Source of the DNA: Ephydatia muelleri
Taxonomy: Eukaryota; Porifera; Demospongiae; Spongillida; Spongillidae
Length of the DNA: 64,000 nucleotides
Direction of reading: 5' to 3'
NCBI GenBank assembly: GCA_013339895.1
Contig: JABACO010000019.1
Coordinates: forward strand, 7,936,470 to 8,000,469
Shown: piece after piece, positions 25,408 to 36,781 of the stretch
Layout: every line of letters begins with the position of its first letter
Numbering within the stretch: position 1 is the stretch's first letter
Notes under the pieces: model-generated
Told to the model about the DNA's origin: nothing
What the model saw: the letters and a program-made list of their open reading frames with translations, nothing else
Databases searched by the model: none
Position numbers and translations under genes: made by a program

Positions 25408-27828
25408 TGTGTGTGCATGTGCGTGTGTGTCTATATGTGCTGGTATATATGCTGTATGCTGTGCACATGCTAAGGGGGTGTGTATACCTTTGTATGTGTG
25501 ACAAAGTGAGTGGGTGGGAAAGTATTGATGTAATCCAGTTGTTCCCTCATCTTAGGGGAAATCCCTTCATTGGAGGACCATCTGCACACACTGTTCAAGG
25601 TGGTCCATGTTGGTCCTGTTGCCACGGGGATCCAGTCCCTCATGCTGCTCTACCAGATCATGGAGTCCAAGCAGGCCGTGTCTGGTCGCTACTACCAGGC
25701 CCTGTACACCAAGCTACTAGATCCAGCATTGAGGAACCTCAGTGGACAGGTAAGGCTGTTTGCTATCGATGTCCTCGTGGTAGGGGAGCTTAGCTTTCTT
25801 TCCCTGATACATGTATGTGGTTCATTGATATGTATACAACCAACTCTAGCTGTGTGTTGTTGTGTGCTGCACCTTGATGTGATTTATATCCTGTCTTCCA
25901 TCTTCTGACCCTCTCCAACCTCCCTCTCCACTGTCCGCCCCTCCTCCCCCTCCACTGTCCGCCCCTCCTCCCCCTCCACTGTCCGCCCCTCCTCCCCCTC
26001 CACTGTCCGCCCCTCCTTCCCCTCCACTGTCTGCCCCTCCACTGTCTGCCCCTCCTCCCTCTCCACTGTCTGCCCCTCCTCCCCCTCCACTGTCCGCCCC
26101 TCCTCCCCCTCCACTGTCCGCCCCTCTTCCCCCTCCACTGTCCGCCCCTCCTCCCCCTTCCTCCAGGCTATGTTTCTAAATGTGCTGTACAAGTCTCTCA
26201 AGAGTGATCCTGTCATGAACAGGGTTAAGGTATTGTTCAACATGGCTGATGTGCTTGTGTGTTATGCTTGTGTAACCTTCCCCTCAAGGCTTTTCTCAAG
26301 CGCATTCTGCAGGTGTGCGGGTCACACGCACCATCCTTCGTGTGTGGGTGTCTGATACTTATTTCTGAGGCAAGTTTAGTCCTTCGAGATCACCTTATGA
26401 GGTGCTCACTAATTAGCACGGAATGCTCATTGCAAACGTGTTTCCGTTGGTGCAGGTTCTTAAGCTCCGCCCAACCCTGTGGTCGTTCATACTCCAATCG
26501 GAGAGCACCGATTTGGAACACTTCAGTGATGTTGTCGAGGAAACAGAGAAGTTGGTTGTGTGTGGAGATGTCTCAGAGGATGAGCAGTCTGCTGGTGGTG
26601 GCCATGGTAACAAAGAGGGGCACCAGACTTGTAGTGGTCATGGCAACAAGGAGGGAGGGGAATCCTCTTACATCATTGACCACAGGAACCCTCTTCATTG
26701 TGGAGCCGAGAGCACCTGTCTGTGGGAGCTGGAGAGAGTAAGGCCACACCTCGTTCCTCCTAGAAGGGTCCTCTCGTACACACACATGTGCCAAATGCTC
26801 TCAGAATGTGGAATTAGGTGGCTGTTTGTGTTATACTACTATCAATTTAGAAGGAATGAATGTTGTGTCTAGTGTGGTCACATGTCCTCTTAACCCCTAG
26901 CTCTCCAATCACTACCATCCGTCAGTCCATTGCTTTGCTAGCACGATTGCTTCAGTAAGTCATAGCCGGATGTATATAGGTTTGTTTGTTACGGTGCTTA
27001 ACATGAATGCAATGTCTTTGTAATACACCATACACTCCTGACACCATTGAAACAACAGATAACATGATATATTTAAACAACCGATATTAAAACCTTATAG
27101 TTGTGTGAGGATATTGCTTCTTTACACGTTTATACTTGCTATTTTGCTGTGCTATACAGAAGCAAATGGTATGCTCACTTGACTGTCTTCTTTTCAGGGG
27201 GAGAGCATCAGTTACCATGGAGATCCGCTGCAGGACTTCACACTGATCAGGTGATCATCATGTTGTAGGGTGGGAAGAAGTGGAGGAGAGGAAAGTGATG
27301 GGTGGGCCGGGAAGGAGGGTGGGAGATGGGTGGGGTCAGGAGGGAGAGGGGAGGAGAGGGAAGGACACAGGTGACTGGATTTGGGTGTGTGCAGGTTCCT
27401 GGATAGGTTTGTGTACAAGAACCCCAAGCAGAAAGAAAGGGACCATGGAGGCTCCGTGATGCAAGTGAGTTTCAGTTCAGAGCATGCATGAGTGTGTCTC
27501 ATGGCGTACCTGACATCAACACAGAGACTGTCTCGAGTGTACATGGACACAAAGAAGGAAGTGCCTGGTGAGTGGTCACACCCTTGTGACCGTATATGGG
27601 CATGTTACAAATGCCCTACATTTGCATCATCATCATCCTATTGGGTCTCCCTACCAGCATGTAGCGCACTATGGGATACATTTAGACTTCCTGTGCAGGA
27701 TTGTTCAGTCATTGGTGTTAGTTCTGTCATGTGGTGGGTACCTCTCTGCAGCTAATTCAGCATCCTTTGCTGCTATGAATGAGGCAAATGTGCGGAACGA
27801 TGAGTTGTTTATGTACAGGTTAGCCTGT

Positions 27829-27871
<43 letters not shown>

Positions 27872-29240
27872 GGTGTGTGTGTGTGTGTGTGTGTGTTTGT
27901 GTGCCTGTGTGTGTGTGTTTGTGTGCCTGTGTGTGTGTGTTTGTGTGCCTGTGTGTGTGTGTTTGTGTGCCTGTGTGTGTGTGTGTGTGTTTGTGTGCCT
28001 GTGTGTGTGCGTGTATCTGTGTGTGGGTGTGTATTGTGTAGTTGTGTGCCATTTGCGGCTGTCATTATACATGTTGTGTGTGTTCAAATGTTGAGATCAT
28101 ATGCATATACAATGTTATATTCCTTGCACACTCCACACACTCCACACTTACACCTATGATATATTACACCTGTGCACATCAACTTCCATATCTGACACAC
28201 ACACACCATCAGGTACTTCAAGCACAAAGCTGATAAAGACACAAAGTCAAGAAAGACACAGGAGGGGGAGGAGGCAGAGGAGCCCACAGAGCTGGATGAA
28301 ATGGAAGAAAGTGACTACAACATGGACTTTGCTGGGTCAGTACCTTGCAATCTGTCTCCCCTTCATTTTGTGTGTCCCTCCATGGTGTGTGCAGCCAGCT
28401 TGAGAGGGAAGCCAAGGCCAAGACACAGAAAGGAAAGAAGAAGGCTAGACGTGGTAGTGAGGAGGAAGAGGAGGAGGGAGAGGAGTTTGATGGTGGTGCT
28501 GGTGATGAAGATGATGATGGTGTGTGTGACCCATCATATGACTTTACTGTGTTCTGACATCTCCCCTCCATCATGTTCTCTCCCTCCTCCCCCCTCAGAA
28601 TTCGATTATGATGCTTTGGGTGATGATGACTTTGATGACAGTGATGATGAAGGGGGTGGAGCCAAGGACCAGGCCACAGAGCAGGAGATGGAGAAGCTGC
28701 TGTTAGACAACATGTCTTCTGAAGAGGAGGGAGGGGAGGAGGAGGCTGAACCAGCCAAGAAGAGGAGGAAACAAAGGTTGCTGTATTACCTCTAATGGCT
28801 ACCATTTTACATACCATTCTGTTCCAACCTTCCAGAGATGTGGAGGAGAAAGAGGAGTTTGAGCCTGACACTATGTTTGCTTCAGCTGAGGAGGTATGTG
28901 CTCTCCCTCCCTCCCCTCCACCCCCCCCACCCCCCTTCCTTTTGACATCTCAGTTTTTTTAAATAAACCATACACAGTCAGAACCATGGAGTTAGCATTA
29001 AATAGAATTTATGTTACATTTCTTCTTCCCCATAATCTGTTCTAGTTTGCTCATCTGCTGGAGACAGCGGGAACAGAAGAGAATAGCAAGCAGCTGCAGT
29101 GGGAGGGGAAACAGCGTCATGGCAACAGAGGAAGGGAGAGAGGGGGGCTGAGGGGAAGGGGAGGTGCACGAGGTAGAGGTGGCTCAAGAGGACGAGGAGG
29201 ACCAAGGACCTCAAGGGGAGCAAGAAGAGGAAGACACTAA
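19364..29240 (+). CDS. CEBPZ: CCAAT/enhancer-binding protein zeta (Noc1/Mak21 family), complete
   Basis: Twenty-six exons join in frame to 1061 codons plus stop, close to the usual length of about 1050. Exon starts: 19364, 19480, 19766, 20345, 20577, 22021, 22518, 22737, 23239, 24156, 25058, 25292, 25556, 26167, 26289, 26456, 26901, 27198, 27395, 27525, 27752, 28213, 28395, 28599, 28836 and 29046. Noc1/CEBPZ is a nucleolar HEAT-like factor that acts with Noc2 in early 60S pre-ribosome assembly. Exon 3 is a Lys/Glu-rich linker. The conserved core includes REYIGEQLLLIEAEPHKKL, HPLRTRVKWLLLWYFEDQL and the CBF/Mak21 domain around VATGIQSLMLLYQIMESKQ. Exons 22-24 are acidic. The last exon is an RGG-rich tail. 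The intron after exon 15 has a GC donor (GAG then GCAAGT). Intron 5 is a 1.3-kb pyrimidine-rich tract. The start is the first ATG, followed by MTQEKLTLD. Confidence 0.93.
20990..21945. repeat. Long polypyrimidine (CTCCCT/TCTCC)n tract in CEBPZ intron 5
   Basis: About 950 bp consisting almost only of C and T on the plus strand, in units such as CCCTCTCCTCTCTCCT. It produces long spurious Ser/Leu/Pro ORFs on the plus strand and Arg/Glu/Gly ORFs on the minus strand, none of them genes. Such purine-pyrimidine mirror sequence can form triplex (H-DNA) structures. Confidence 0.95.
22613..22696. repeat. (TG)n microsatellite in CEBPZ intron 7
   Basis: About 80 bp of TG dinucleotides between the exon ending KALKQ and the exon starting QPLNLL. 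Confidence 0.95.
22955..23148. repeat. Minisatellite of about 39 bp in CEBPZ intron 8
   Basis: Four to five imperfect copies of a unit containing TGCCATGCTTCTACACACTC and CATCTTAACCC. Confidence 0.85.
24470..24692. repeat. 30-bp tandem repeat in CEBPZ intron 10
   Basis: Seven nearly identical 30-bp copies built around CCCCATCACTACTTCACC. Because the unit is a multiple of three it leaves open frames on both strands, but it lies in an intron of a well-supported gene. Confidence 0.95.
25376..25432. repeat. (TG)n tract in CEBPZ intron 12
   Basis: Short interrupted TG run directly after the exon 12 donor. It is the parent of the expanded tract at 229-330. Confidence 0.9.
25912..26160. repeat. 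Minisatellite of about 24 bp in CEBPZ intron 13
   Basis: About ten copies of a C-rich unit containing CCCTCCACTGTCCGCCCCTC, ending just before the exon 14 acceptor. Confidence 0.9.
27830..28035. repeat. (TG)n with TTTGTGTGCCTG interruptions, CEBPZ intron 21
   Basis: TG-rich tract with a secondary period of about 20 bp marked by TTTGTGTGCCTG, so a compound repeat and not a pure microsatellite. Confidence 0.9.
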
Positions 29241-29332
29241 CTCTCTCTTCCAATGGACACACCACACTGACACACACACAGTGCTATTCATATTTGTTTA
29301 TCCAATGGTTTGTTGTGACCTGTATTGAGTAT

Positions 29333-29338
29333 AATAAA
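29333..29338 (+). promoter_or_regulatory. Polyadenylation signal of CEBPZ
   Basis: AATAAA about 93 bases after the CEBPZ stop codon, the first such hexamer downstream. Confidence 0.6.
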
Positions 29339-29434
29339 TATGACAACACAACGTATACTTCATTTCTGTCTGCAGCTACTTTGCTAGTGTATTTGCATGC
29401 CTTGCACTCATTATTCATGGTGAATGAATACATG

Positions 29435-29792
29435 CCTACATGTAAGGTACAAAACAAAAGCTACAAACAAGGTGTTTAGTCACATTTGTTTATCAGTGGA
29501 TACTCATGTCAAGAAACCAGTATAGCTAACTATACCGTGGGCCACGTGCCAGTTAAAGGCTCAACATTGTGAATTAGCTGCTAACTATACCGTAGGCCAC
29601 ATGCACTGTTGTCCCTTGGGAGATGTTGCAGCATAGGGCTTCAAGTCATATGACAGACTCCAAATAAACATCTACAGTAGTGAAGTTATACTGGTACTTG
29701 TCATGAGTATCCAGCTCTTAGTTGATACACAAATGTGACTACACACCTTGCTTGTAGCATTTGTTTCGTACCTTATATGTAAGCATGTAGTA
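29435..29792. repeat. Short inverted-repeat element (MITE-like)
   Basis: Bases about 29435-29515 (containing AAGGTACAAAACAAAAGCTAC and ATGTCAAG near the end) reappear inverted at about 29697-29790 (CTTGTCATGAG ... GTAGCATTTGTTTCGTACCTT). Between them lie two copies of a CTAACTATACCGTGGGCCAC motif. The element has no ORF. Confidence 0.6.
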
Positions 29793-29859
29793 TGTGGCCT
29801 TGATATACCTGTCTATCTGTACACAACAGTTGGCATCAAGCTGACGGAGCCCAGTGTCC

Positions 29860-30640
29860 AATTCTGCGTGTGTCTGTGTGTGTGGCTGTCAGTGTGTGTG
29901 TATGTGTTATGGTATGTGTGTGTGTTCAAATGTTGAGATCATGTGCATATACACCTTGCACACTCCAAACACTCCACACTTACACTTCTTTGACCTTCAG
30001 CACAAAGCTGATATGTAACACACACACCATCATAGGCTAAACCTGGAGGAAACAAAGGTTGCTATTTTAATTAGATTACCTCTAACGGCTACCATTTTAC
30101 GTACATTCTGTTTGAACCTTCCAGAGATGTGCAGGAGAAAGAGGAGTTTGAGCCTGACACGGTATGTGGCTCTCACTCACTCCCCCTCCCCTCCTACCTT
30201 CCTTTTAACATCTGCTATGCTTTTTAGATTTTTACAAACAACTAAATGGCTTCTGATATGAAATAGCAATACACCCCCAATCCAAGGTGATGTGAGAAAC
30301 TTGTTGTGCACCCAGACAGAACCATGGAGTTAGCATTAAATAGAATTTGTGTACATTTCCTCTTCTAATTCGTTCTTCTAGTTTGCTCGTCTGCTAGAGA
30401 CAGCGGGAAAAGAAGAGAATAGCAAGCAGCTGCAGTGGGAGGGGAGACTGTGTCATGGCAACAGAGGAAGTGAGAGAGGGGGGCTGATGGGAAGGGGAGG
30501 GGCACGAGGTAGAGGTGGTTCAAGAGGATGGGGAGGACCAAGGACCTCAAGGGGAGCAAGACAAGGAAGACACTAACTCTCTTCCAATGGACACACCACA
30601 CTGACACACACAATGGTACTTATGTTTGATTTGTAGTGAC
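29860..30640 (+). pseudogene. Partial tandem copy of the CEBPZ 3' end
   Basis: Bases about 29925-30025 match parental intron 21 sequence near 28080-28215. Bases about 30045-30170 match exon 25 and its flanks, and about 30300-30640 match intron 25, exon 26 and the 3' flank of CEBPZ (28800-29300). The copy of exon 26 (about 30381-30576) remains open and ends in the same RGG-rich tail and stop. Exon 25 has lost its last residues, and exons 22-24 are missing. Without the rest of the gene it is unlikely to be functional. Confidence 0.8.
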
Positions 30641-31144
30641 CAATCATTGAATATCATCAATGTAGTATGTCTGCATCTGTTTCTGTTTGTGAGTATGGGT
30701 CAGTTTGCATGCATACAATTATATCTTTTGAATGCATGTCTAGATGTGAACATGAATATGCTAAGGCATATTCAAATTTGTTTGGGTTATGCGCTGGAAC
30801 ATCCAATTCTAAGTGCCTCCAAAACTTAAAGGCAATTAGCCAATCATTTTAAGTATTGGTACTGCAAGTAAAATTTCGATGAGTTTAAACTTGTGGCCCC
30901 ACCCGCATATAATTTCTCACCTGCAAATTGTAATTAAGTCACATGAAATTGTGTACAAAAAAAAAAAATCGTTCACTTGGAGAAGGCACAGAACCCATTT
31001 GCATTTCTGCTCTGCCCACCCAAGCGAAGGACAGTACAGTGAGGTGGGACTACTGTTGCTATGAAATATGGCAATAGCAGCATACAAGGTCAATGGAAAG
31101 GCGGGCAGCAGGTGGAGTCCAGGGACAGGGTCAAATAGGCAGCT
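30641..31144. other. No gene recognised
   Basis: Intergenic sequence between the CEBPZ 3' copy and the membrane-protein gene; an A-run lies at 30957-30968. Confidence 0.5.
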
Positions 31145-32244
31145 TCATCCTATCTTACACGGCACACAGGCATAACCAGTTCTTCCTGTTGAGGTGACGG
31201 GGGGAGATAGTTCCCCTCTCGTCACCAGCTCTGACTGCTTGGGGTAGACTGGGACTGCACATGTCAACCTCGTCTTCTCGCTGTTGTTAGGTACTCGACT
31301 CTCCTCTTCTTGTGTGTAGCTAGGGTGTGTCCTGACATGGGTTTGCGTTGTAAGCAGCTCTGATAACTCTGGATTTGTTGGGATGATCCCCGCAACAAGC
31401 CCACTGTTCCCGGGCGTGGCCCGCTCTTCCTGTGGTTGGTAACGATTGATGCACGCAACCAACAAGAAGAGCCAGATAATCACGACGTTGCGGTAAACGA
31501 AGCTCGCAGCGTGAGAGGCAGCTTCGGGAGAGAACAGGTTGGGCGTGGCTATAGCCTTGCTGAAGAAGGTTGGTATCAGGATATTCCAGTGGAAATAGAG
31601 GAGGACGCGCAATGACAGGAGATTTTTGAGGGACTTCTTTTGTTCCCAGTCTAGTTGATTAGCCCAACGCCTGCTCATTGGCATAATAGTGGCCGTGAAA
31701 AAAGCTGCAGTGGTAAAAAATATAATAAAAAGTTATGCGGTAAATAGCAGTAAATACCTGAAAAGACGCTTTGTGCGCTTCGAATCCCGGCTGTCAAATA
31801 GAACGGCGTTTTAAGAGTACTTCCCATCTCCAGCTGGTCTACGGAACCACTAGCCTTGGTGACGATGAAGGAGAACGTGCCAGCGGATAGCAGTCCCGCG
31901 AAGAACAAGACGGCAATTTCCAACCAGCGAAGTCGCGTCCATGATCGTACTACGACCAGGCGGGTATGCCATAACAGGTGCGCTTGATGGTACATGCAGG
32001 CCAATGAGCTTGTAATGACGACAAGCCAAGTCGCGGCGTGAAGTGGCGCTTCTACAAGTCGAAGGTCACCTATCGCTGAAGGCAAGTACTGTTGGAGGCC
32101 TATCTGATCCGTAACACAAAAGTCTCTGGCGAGGATCGCCAGGAGTCTGGCGACAAGCAACAGCCCTCCAACAGCGACAACCAGTGCCGTGGGCAGATTG
32201 GCAACAAAAATTATTTTGGCCATCTGGTAGAGCCGTAGAGGCAT
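31145..32244 (-). CDS. Unknown multipass membrane protein, two exons, 348 aa
   Basis: On the minus strand exon 1 is 32244-31758 and exon 2 is 31704-31145. They are separated by a 53-bp intron with GTATTT donor and CACTGCAG acceptor, and the join stays in frame. The product starts MPLRLYQMAKIIF (a second Met eight codons in is an alternative start). It has several hydrophobic segments: about residues 12-35, 65-88 and 108-130 in exon 1, then two more in exon 2 (around LRVLLYFHWNILIPTFF and YRNVVIIWLFLLVACIN). The last 70 residues are polar and probably a tail. I do not recognise the family. It is convergent with the CEBPZ 3' copy. Confidence 0.65.
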
Positions 32245-32890
32245 ATGGCCACGTCGTCGCGATCAGGCGGTAGGCGGTTAACTGTTGTTAACTTACATGC
32301 ACCAGAGATAATATAAACGAAGTGAGTGTCTCAGTGCTACCAACACGGAATTATATTCTCTGCATGTAGACATTTTAGTATGCCGAGTAACCTTGTACTT
32401 ACTTTGGACTAGCTTACCGCAAAACAACGGTCGTCAGACGAAATCGCTCATATTTCCATTGCGGGCCTGACGAGTGTTTGCGCAGATCGTTTGCCGGACT
32501 ATAAATATATTGACTAGCGCATGCGCATATAACGTATGTTACTATGAGGTAATATCGAAAGCTACAAAGAAAATGAAAAGTATGCAGATGTGCACGCAAA
32601 ACGCTCACAATGATGGAACCCTGGTTTCTGCAACAGCTAGATCAATCACACTGAATCTGAAAACTCGCTATGATGCACCTTTTAAGCCCATTATAGAGCG
32701 CAGGAGAGAGAAGCTAAGGCAGCATCTTATCCAGGCAATAGTTGTGCCATGCATGCACCATGCATAGCAAAACAGAATGATGCATTACACTCGATTTTAA
32801 GAGTGCTATAGCAGAAAGATATATCACTCGCAAAATCTAGTGGAATCCGATTAACGGTGACAAACTAAACACAAGTGACACAAGGCAAAA
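32245..32890. other. Upstream region of the membrane-protein gene; no further gene recognised
   Basis: Probable 5' flank or promoter of the minus-strand gene. The 97-codon ORF at 32474-32767 shows no domain. Confidence 0.4.
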
Positions 32891-32899
32891 ATTCTCACG

Positions 32900-32927
32900 A
32901 CACACACACAACACACACACACACACA

Positions 32928-32965
<38 letters not shown>

Positions 32966-33073
32966 ACAACACAGACAACACACACACAGACACACACACA
33001 CCACACACACACACACACACCACACAGCACAACACACACAGACACACACACACCACACCACACACACACACAG
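32900..33073. repeat. (CA)n-rich microsatellite
   Basis: Interrupted CA dinucleotide tract with CACCACACAC and CACAGACACA variants. Confidence 0.95.
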
Positions 33074-33449
33074 TGAAATATTTAGCACACTTGAGATTCT
33101 GGTGTGTTTGGGGCCAATCTGTTACCTGGAAGCTGTTGAATATGCCATGCAAAGACAATGGGTGGCAGCGTCCCAAAGGTCCAGGCTATGCCCAGAATGT
33201 GGGAGGATGGATGTGGACGCATGGACAGTCCTGTTTGTCCCCAAGATAATGGATAGGGTAGGGATCATGGCCACGCCAGTCTCCTTTATGCCTTCTGCGG
33301 AAGTGGAGCCTTCATCTTGCATGAATATCTTCCTGAATGTCAGACAAGAAACATCACATTTACCCTGAAAATAAAAGTTCATATGATAGTGTGCACATAC
33401 ATGTACACCTATTTACAACACTTAGATGCAATCATGCAATGCAGTACAT

Positions 33450-33966
33450 GCTCACACACACCCACACACACACACTCACACACACACACACACACATGCA
33501 TGCATGCAACCCACACACACACACGCATGCAACACACACACACACACACACACACGCCAACACCACCACACACACACATCACACACACGCATGCAACACA
33601 CACACACACATCACACACACGCATGCAACACACATCACACAACATGTGCACACCCCACCACACAACACATGCACACACATATGAACACGCATGCACACAC
33701 ACGCATGCACACATGCCACATACACACATGCCACATACACACGCACACACAAGCACGCACACACAACACATGCACACACCACACAACAATACACACACAC
33801 ACACACACGCAAACACACACAACAACACATGCATGCACACACAATGCCACACACACACAAGCACGCACATAAAACACATACACACATATGCACACAAGCA
33901 AACACATACACACGCACACAAGCACACACACACAACACATGCACACACACACCACACAACACATGT
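33450..33966. repeat. Long (CA)n/ACGCATGCA compound repeat
   Basis: About 500 bp of CA-rich sequence with recurring CACACGCATGCAACACAC. All long Cys/Val or His/Thr ORFs here are artefacts of the repeat. Confidence 0.95.
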
Positions 33967-34553
33967 AAAACTCTAATTGCTAACTAGCAATAGCACAAAT
34001 TGTGTATGTTTTAACTGCACATTACATGTATCTATCAATGAACCTGTTGCCAGGGAAGAATACCTGCACATTATGCAAAGGACACACACAGAATTCAAGG
34101 TGCAAGCAGCACACACAACACACATGCACACACACAACACGCCATACAAACAAGCACGCACATAAAACACATACATACATATGCACACACGCAGGGTGGA
34201 TTTTGGTATCCGACAGCGGATAACTGGCTGCTGTGTATGTGGGCCTAGAAGGGTGGGGCCTGATGCCTGTGTGCAAGCCTTGATGGCTGTGTCAATCACC
34301 AAGATTGACTGTGTTGGCCTGGAGGGTTGGATCCCATCAGTGGATGTTGGCAAGCCAACCTGAGCTATTGGAGGGGTGGTACGTCTCTGATCTATTTTTC
34401 CTCCTTGCTCCCCAACACAGGTGTGTTCCTCAACAGGAGCATGGCCACCACTGGGCAACCTAGAGGGACCCAGAGTTGAGGAGGCTGGCCTGACCCCTGC
34501 CAGCAACAGTACTGAGAAGCAGGGCAGATAGCACCACCAAGAAATACCTTGGG
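33967..34553. other. Unassigned sequence next to the gap
   Basis: Another copy of the CA/AAGCACGCACATAAAACACATA motif lies at 34095-34190. The 34190-34545 stretch stays open on the minus strand, but I recognise no protein. Confidence 0.4.
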
Positions 34554-35553
34554 NNNNNNNNNNNNNNNNNNNNNNNNNNNNNNNNNNNNNNNNNNNNNNN
34601 NNNNNNNNNNNNNNNNNNNNNNNNNNNNNNNNNNNNNNNNNNNNNNNNNNNNNNNNNNNNNNNNNNNNNNNNNNNNNNNNNNNNNNNNNNNNNNNNNNNN
34701 NNNNNNNNNNNNNNNNNNNNNNNNNNNNNNNNNNNNNNNNNNNNNNNNNNNNNNNNNNNNNNNNNNNNNNNNNNNNNNNNNNNNNNNNNNNNNNNNNNNN
34801 NNNNNNNNNNNNNNNNNNNNNNNNNNNNNNNNNNNNNNNNNNNNNNNNNNNNNNNNNNNNNNNNNNNNNNNNNNNNNNNNNNNNNNNNNNNNNNNNNNNN
34901 NNNNNNNNNNNNNNNNNNNNNNNNNNNNNNNNNNNNNNNNNNNNNNNNNNNNNNNNNNNNNNNNNNNNNNNNNNNNNNNNNNNNNNNNNNNNNNNNNNNN
35001 NNNNNNNNNNNNNNNNNNNNNNNNNNNNNNNNNNNNNNNNNNNNNNNNNNNNNNNNNNNNNNNNNNNNNNNNNNNNNNNNNNNNNNNNNNNNNNNNNNNN
35101 NNNNNNNNNNNNNNNNNNNNNNNNNNNNNNNNNNNNNNNNNNNNNNNNNNNNNNNNNNNNNNNNNNNNNNNNNNNNNNNNNNNNNNNNNNNNNNNNNNNN
35201 NNNNNNNNNNNNNNNNNNNNNNNNNNNNNNNNNNNNNNNNNNNNNNNNNNNNNNNNNNNNNNNNNNNNNNNNNNNNNNNNNNNNNNNNNNNNNNNNNNNN
35301 NNNNNNNNNNNNNNNNNNNNNNNNNNNNNNNNNNNNNNNNNNNNNNNNNNNNNNNNNNNNNNNNNNNNNNNNNNNNNNNNNNNNNNNNNNNNNNNNNNNN
35401 NNNNNNNNNNNNNNNNNNNNNNNNNNNNNNNNNNNNNNNNNNNNNNNNNNNNNNNNNNNNNNNNNNNNNNNNNNNNNNNNNNNNNNNNNNNNNNNNNNNN
35501 NNNNNNNNNNNNNNNNNNNNNNNNNNNNNNNNNNNNNNNNNNNNNNNNNNNNN
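34554..35553. other. Assembly gap, 1000 N
   Basis: Exactly 1000 N. It interrupts the 5' side of the HEAT/TOG-like gene. Confidence 1.
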
Positions 35554-35596
35554 CCCTTCCTTTCCTTTTTCTCCCTTTTCAACTCCCACTGTACAG

Positions 35597-36021
35597 ATCC
35601 AGCTTCTCTTGTTCAGTTAATTGTATCAAATGCTCAACTGGGTAATGCAAGGGTCCAGCCAATAATGATAGCAAAGCTGGCAGGTAGGATCATAGCAGCC
35701 CAAGTTGGGTCCACCTTTACGTATATTTCTATCTCCCCCCCCTCCTTCCCCCGTTCCTTATACCTCACTCCCACCCCTCCTCCTGCAGAACTGGTCCCTC
35801 TGTTACATCAGCAGCATCCACTTGTGGTGTCTAAGCACATCTTGCCCGCTCTGTCCAATCTCATCTCCACTAAAATCTTTGCAAGTGAAGAAGGTCGTGC
35901 CTCTGTCAGCTCCCTGTGTGAGAAGCTTTATGAGTGCATGGGACGCGATGCGATAGAATCCACCAATCACCTAACTCCTCAGCAACTTGAGAAGATCAGA
36001 GAACTGATGGGGATGAGATAG
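35597..36021 (+). CDS. C-terminal exons of a HEAT/TOG-repeat protein (TOGARAM-like), 5' in gap
   Basis: Two exons: 35597-35683 (acceptor GTACAG, donor GTAGGA) and 35789-36021 (acceptor CCTGCAG, stop TAG). The joined frame reads ...QPIMIAKLAE LVPLLHQQHP and then continues with helical sequence typical of a HEAT-repeat end (HILPALSNLISTKIF, LCEKLYECMGRDAIE). This resembles the C-terminal TOG domain of TOGARAM-type ciliary microtubule regulators, but only from my reading of the pattern, and another HEAT protein is possible. The remainder lies in the 1-kb gap or beyond. Confidence 0.55.
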
Positions 36022-36189
36022 CTACTGGTAGCAATGTTGAATGTGTGTGTATGTTTATGTATGTGTATGTATATGTTTGTTTTCTCTCGAACAATCATCC
36101 ATACTATATAAAAGCAGTTATTATTAAATTTGTCATATGTTATGAAGTGGGACAATGGTTGGTATTATTATTCCAGAAATAAAATTAAC

Positions 36190-36425
36190 AGTGACTGCTT
36201 GGGCTGGGTTTGTATCCCCTTAACAGTGGAGACATACGGTTGCTGGGGAGAAGAAGCGGGCAGATGTCTTGACAGACTAGCCACACACGGATTGCCACTC
36301 AAAACTGGGTGTCCCAAGTCTTCTGCAGTGTCAGGGCTATACGGAAGGTTAAGCATTGCCCTGGTCAGGGCCAATGCTAGGGCTTTACTGGCTAGGTCGC
36401 CTTCATTTATAATGACTATTTGGGT
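36190..36425 (+). pseudogene. C-terminal remnant of a reverse-transcriptase-type retroelement
   Basis: The plus-strand translation contains VETYGCWGEEAGRCLDRLA followed by SGLYGRLSIALVRANARALL. This resembles the extreme C-terminus of a retroelement ORF that I associate with sponge and coral genomes. Only this piece is present. It ends about 80 bases before a tRNA-Ser gene. Confidence 0.5.
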
Positions 36426-36501
36426 ATAAGTCTATCGTGTTACCTATTATTGTAATGAACAATTTTAAAAAACAAATAAAAAATTGAATTAAAAAAAAAT
36501 T

Positions 36502-36583
36502 CGACGAGGGTGGGATTCGAACCCACGCGTGCAAAGCACAATGGATTAGCAGTCCATCGCCTTAACCACTCGGCCACCTCGTC
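36502..36583 (-). tRNA. tRNA-Ser (GCT)
   Basis: An 82-base gene with long variable arm. The acceptor stem GACGAGG pairs with CCTCGTC, the anticodon loop CTGCTAA carries GCT, and the T arm contains GGTTCGAATCC. A run of T follows on the minus strand, as a Pol III terminator. The sequence is identical to the gene at 38579-38660, in opposite orientation. Confidence 0.97.
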
Positions 36584-36749
36584 TTGCGTGATAAAGCCAA
36601 CTGCAAAATACATTAAGAATAGCGGCTTAATATTATTTATTGCGGAGTCTTGTTCCTATGGTGAGGCCAAATTTGTGCTTTTTGTTACACACTCACAAGA
36701 AAACACAGCAATCTAATAAATGCACATCATGTTGTATAGCAGCGAACAA

Positions 36750-36751
<2 letters not shown>

Positions 36752-36780
<29 letters not shown>
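36752..36780. repeat. Poly-G run
   Basis: About 30 consecutive G. Such a run is prone to G-quadruplex formation and to length error in sequencing. Confidence 0.95.

Positions 36781-36781
<1 letters not shown>

Noticed and set aside
33409-33987. Cys/Val-rich and His/Thr-rich ORFs
   Set aside because: Six-frame artefacts of (CA)n repeats.
33973-36021. ORFs of 396-538 codons over the 1-kb gap
   Set aside because: Most of their length is N; only the terminal exons at 35597-36021 are supported.
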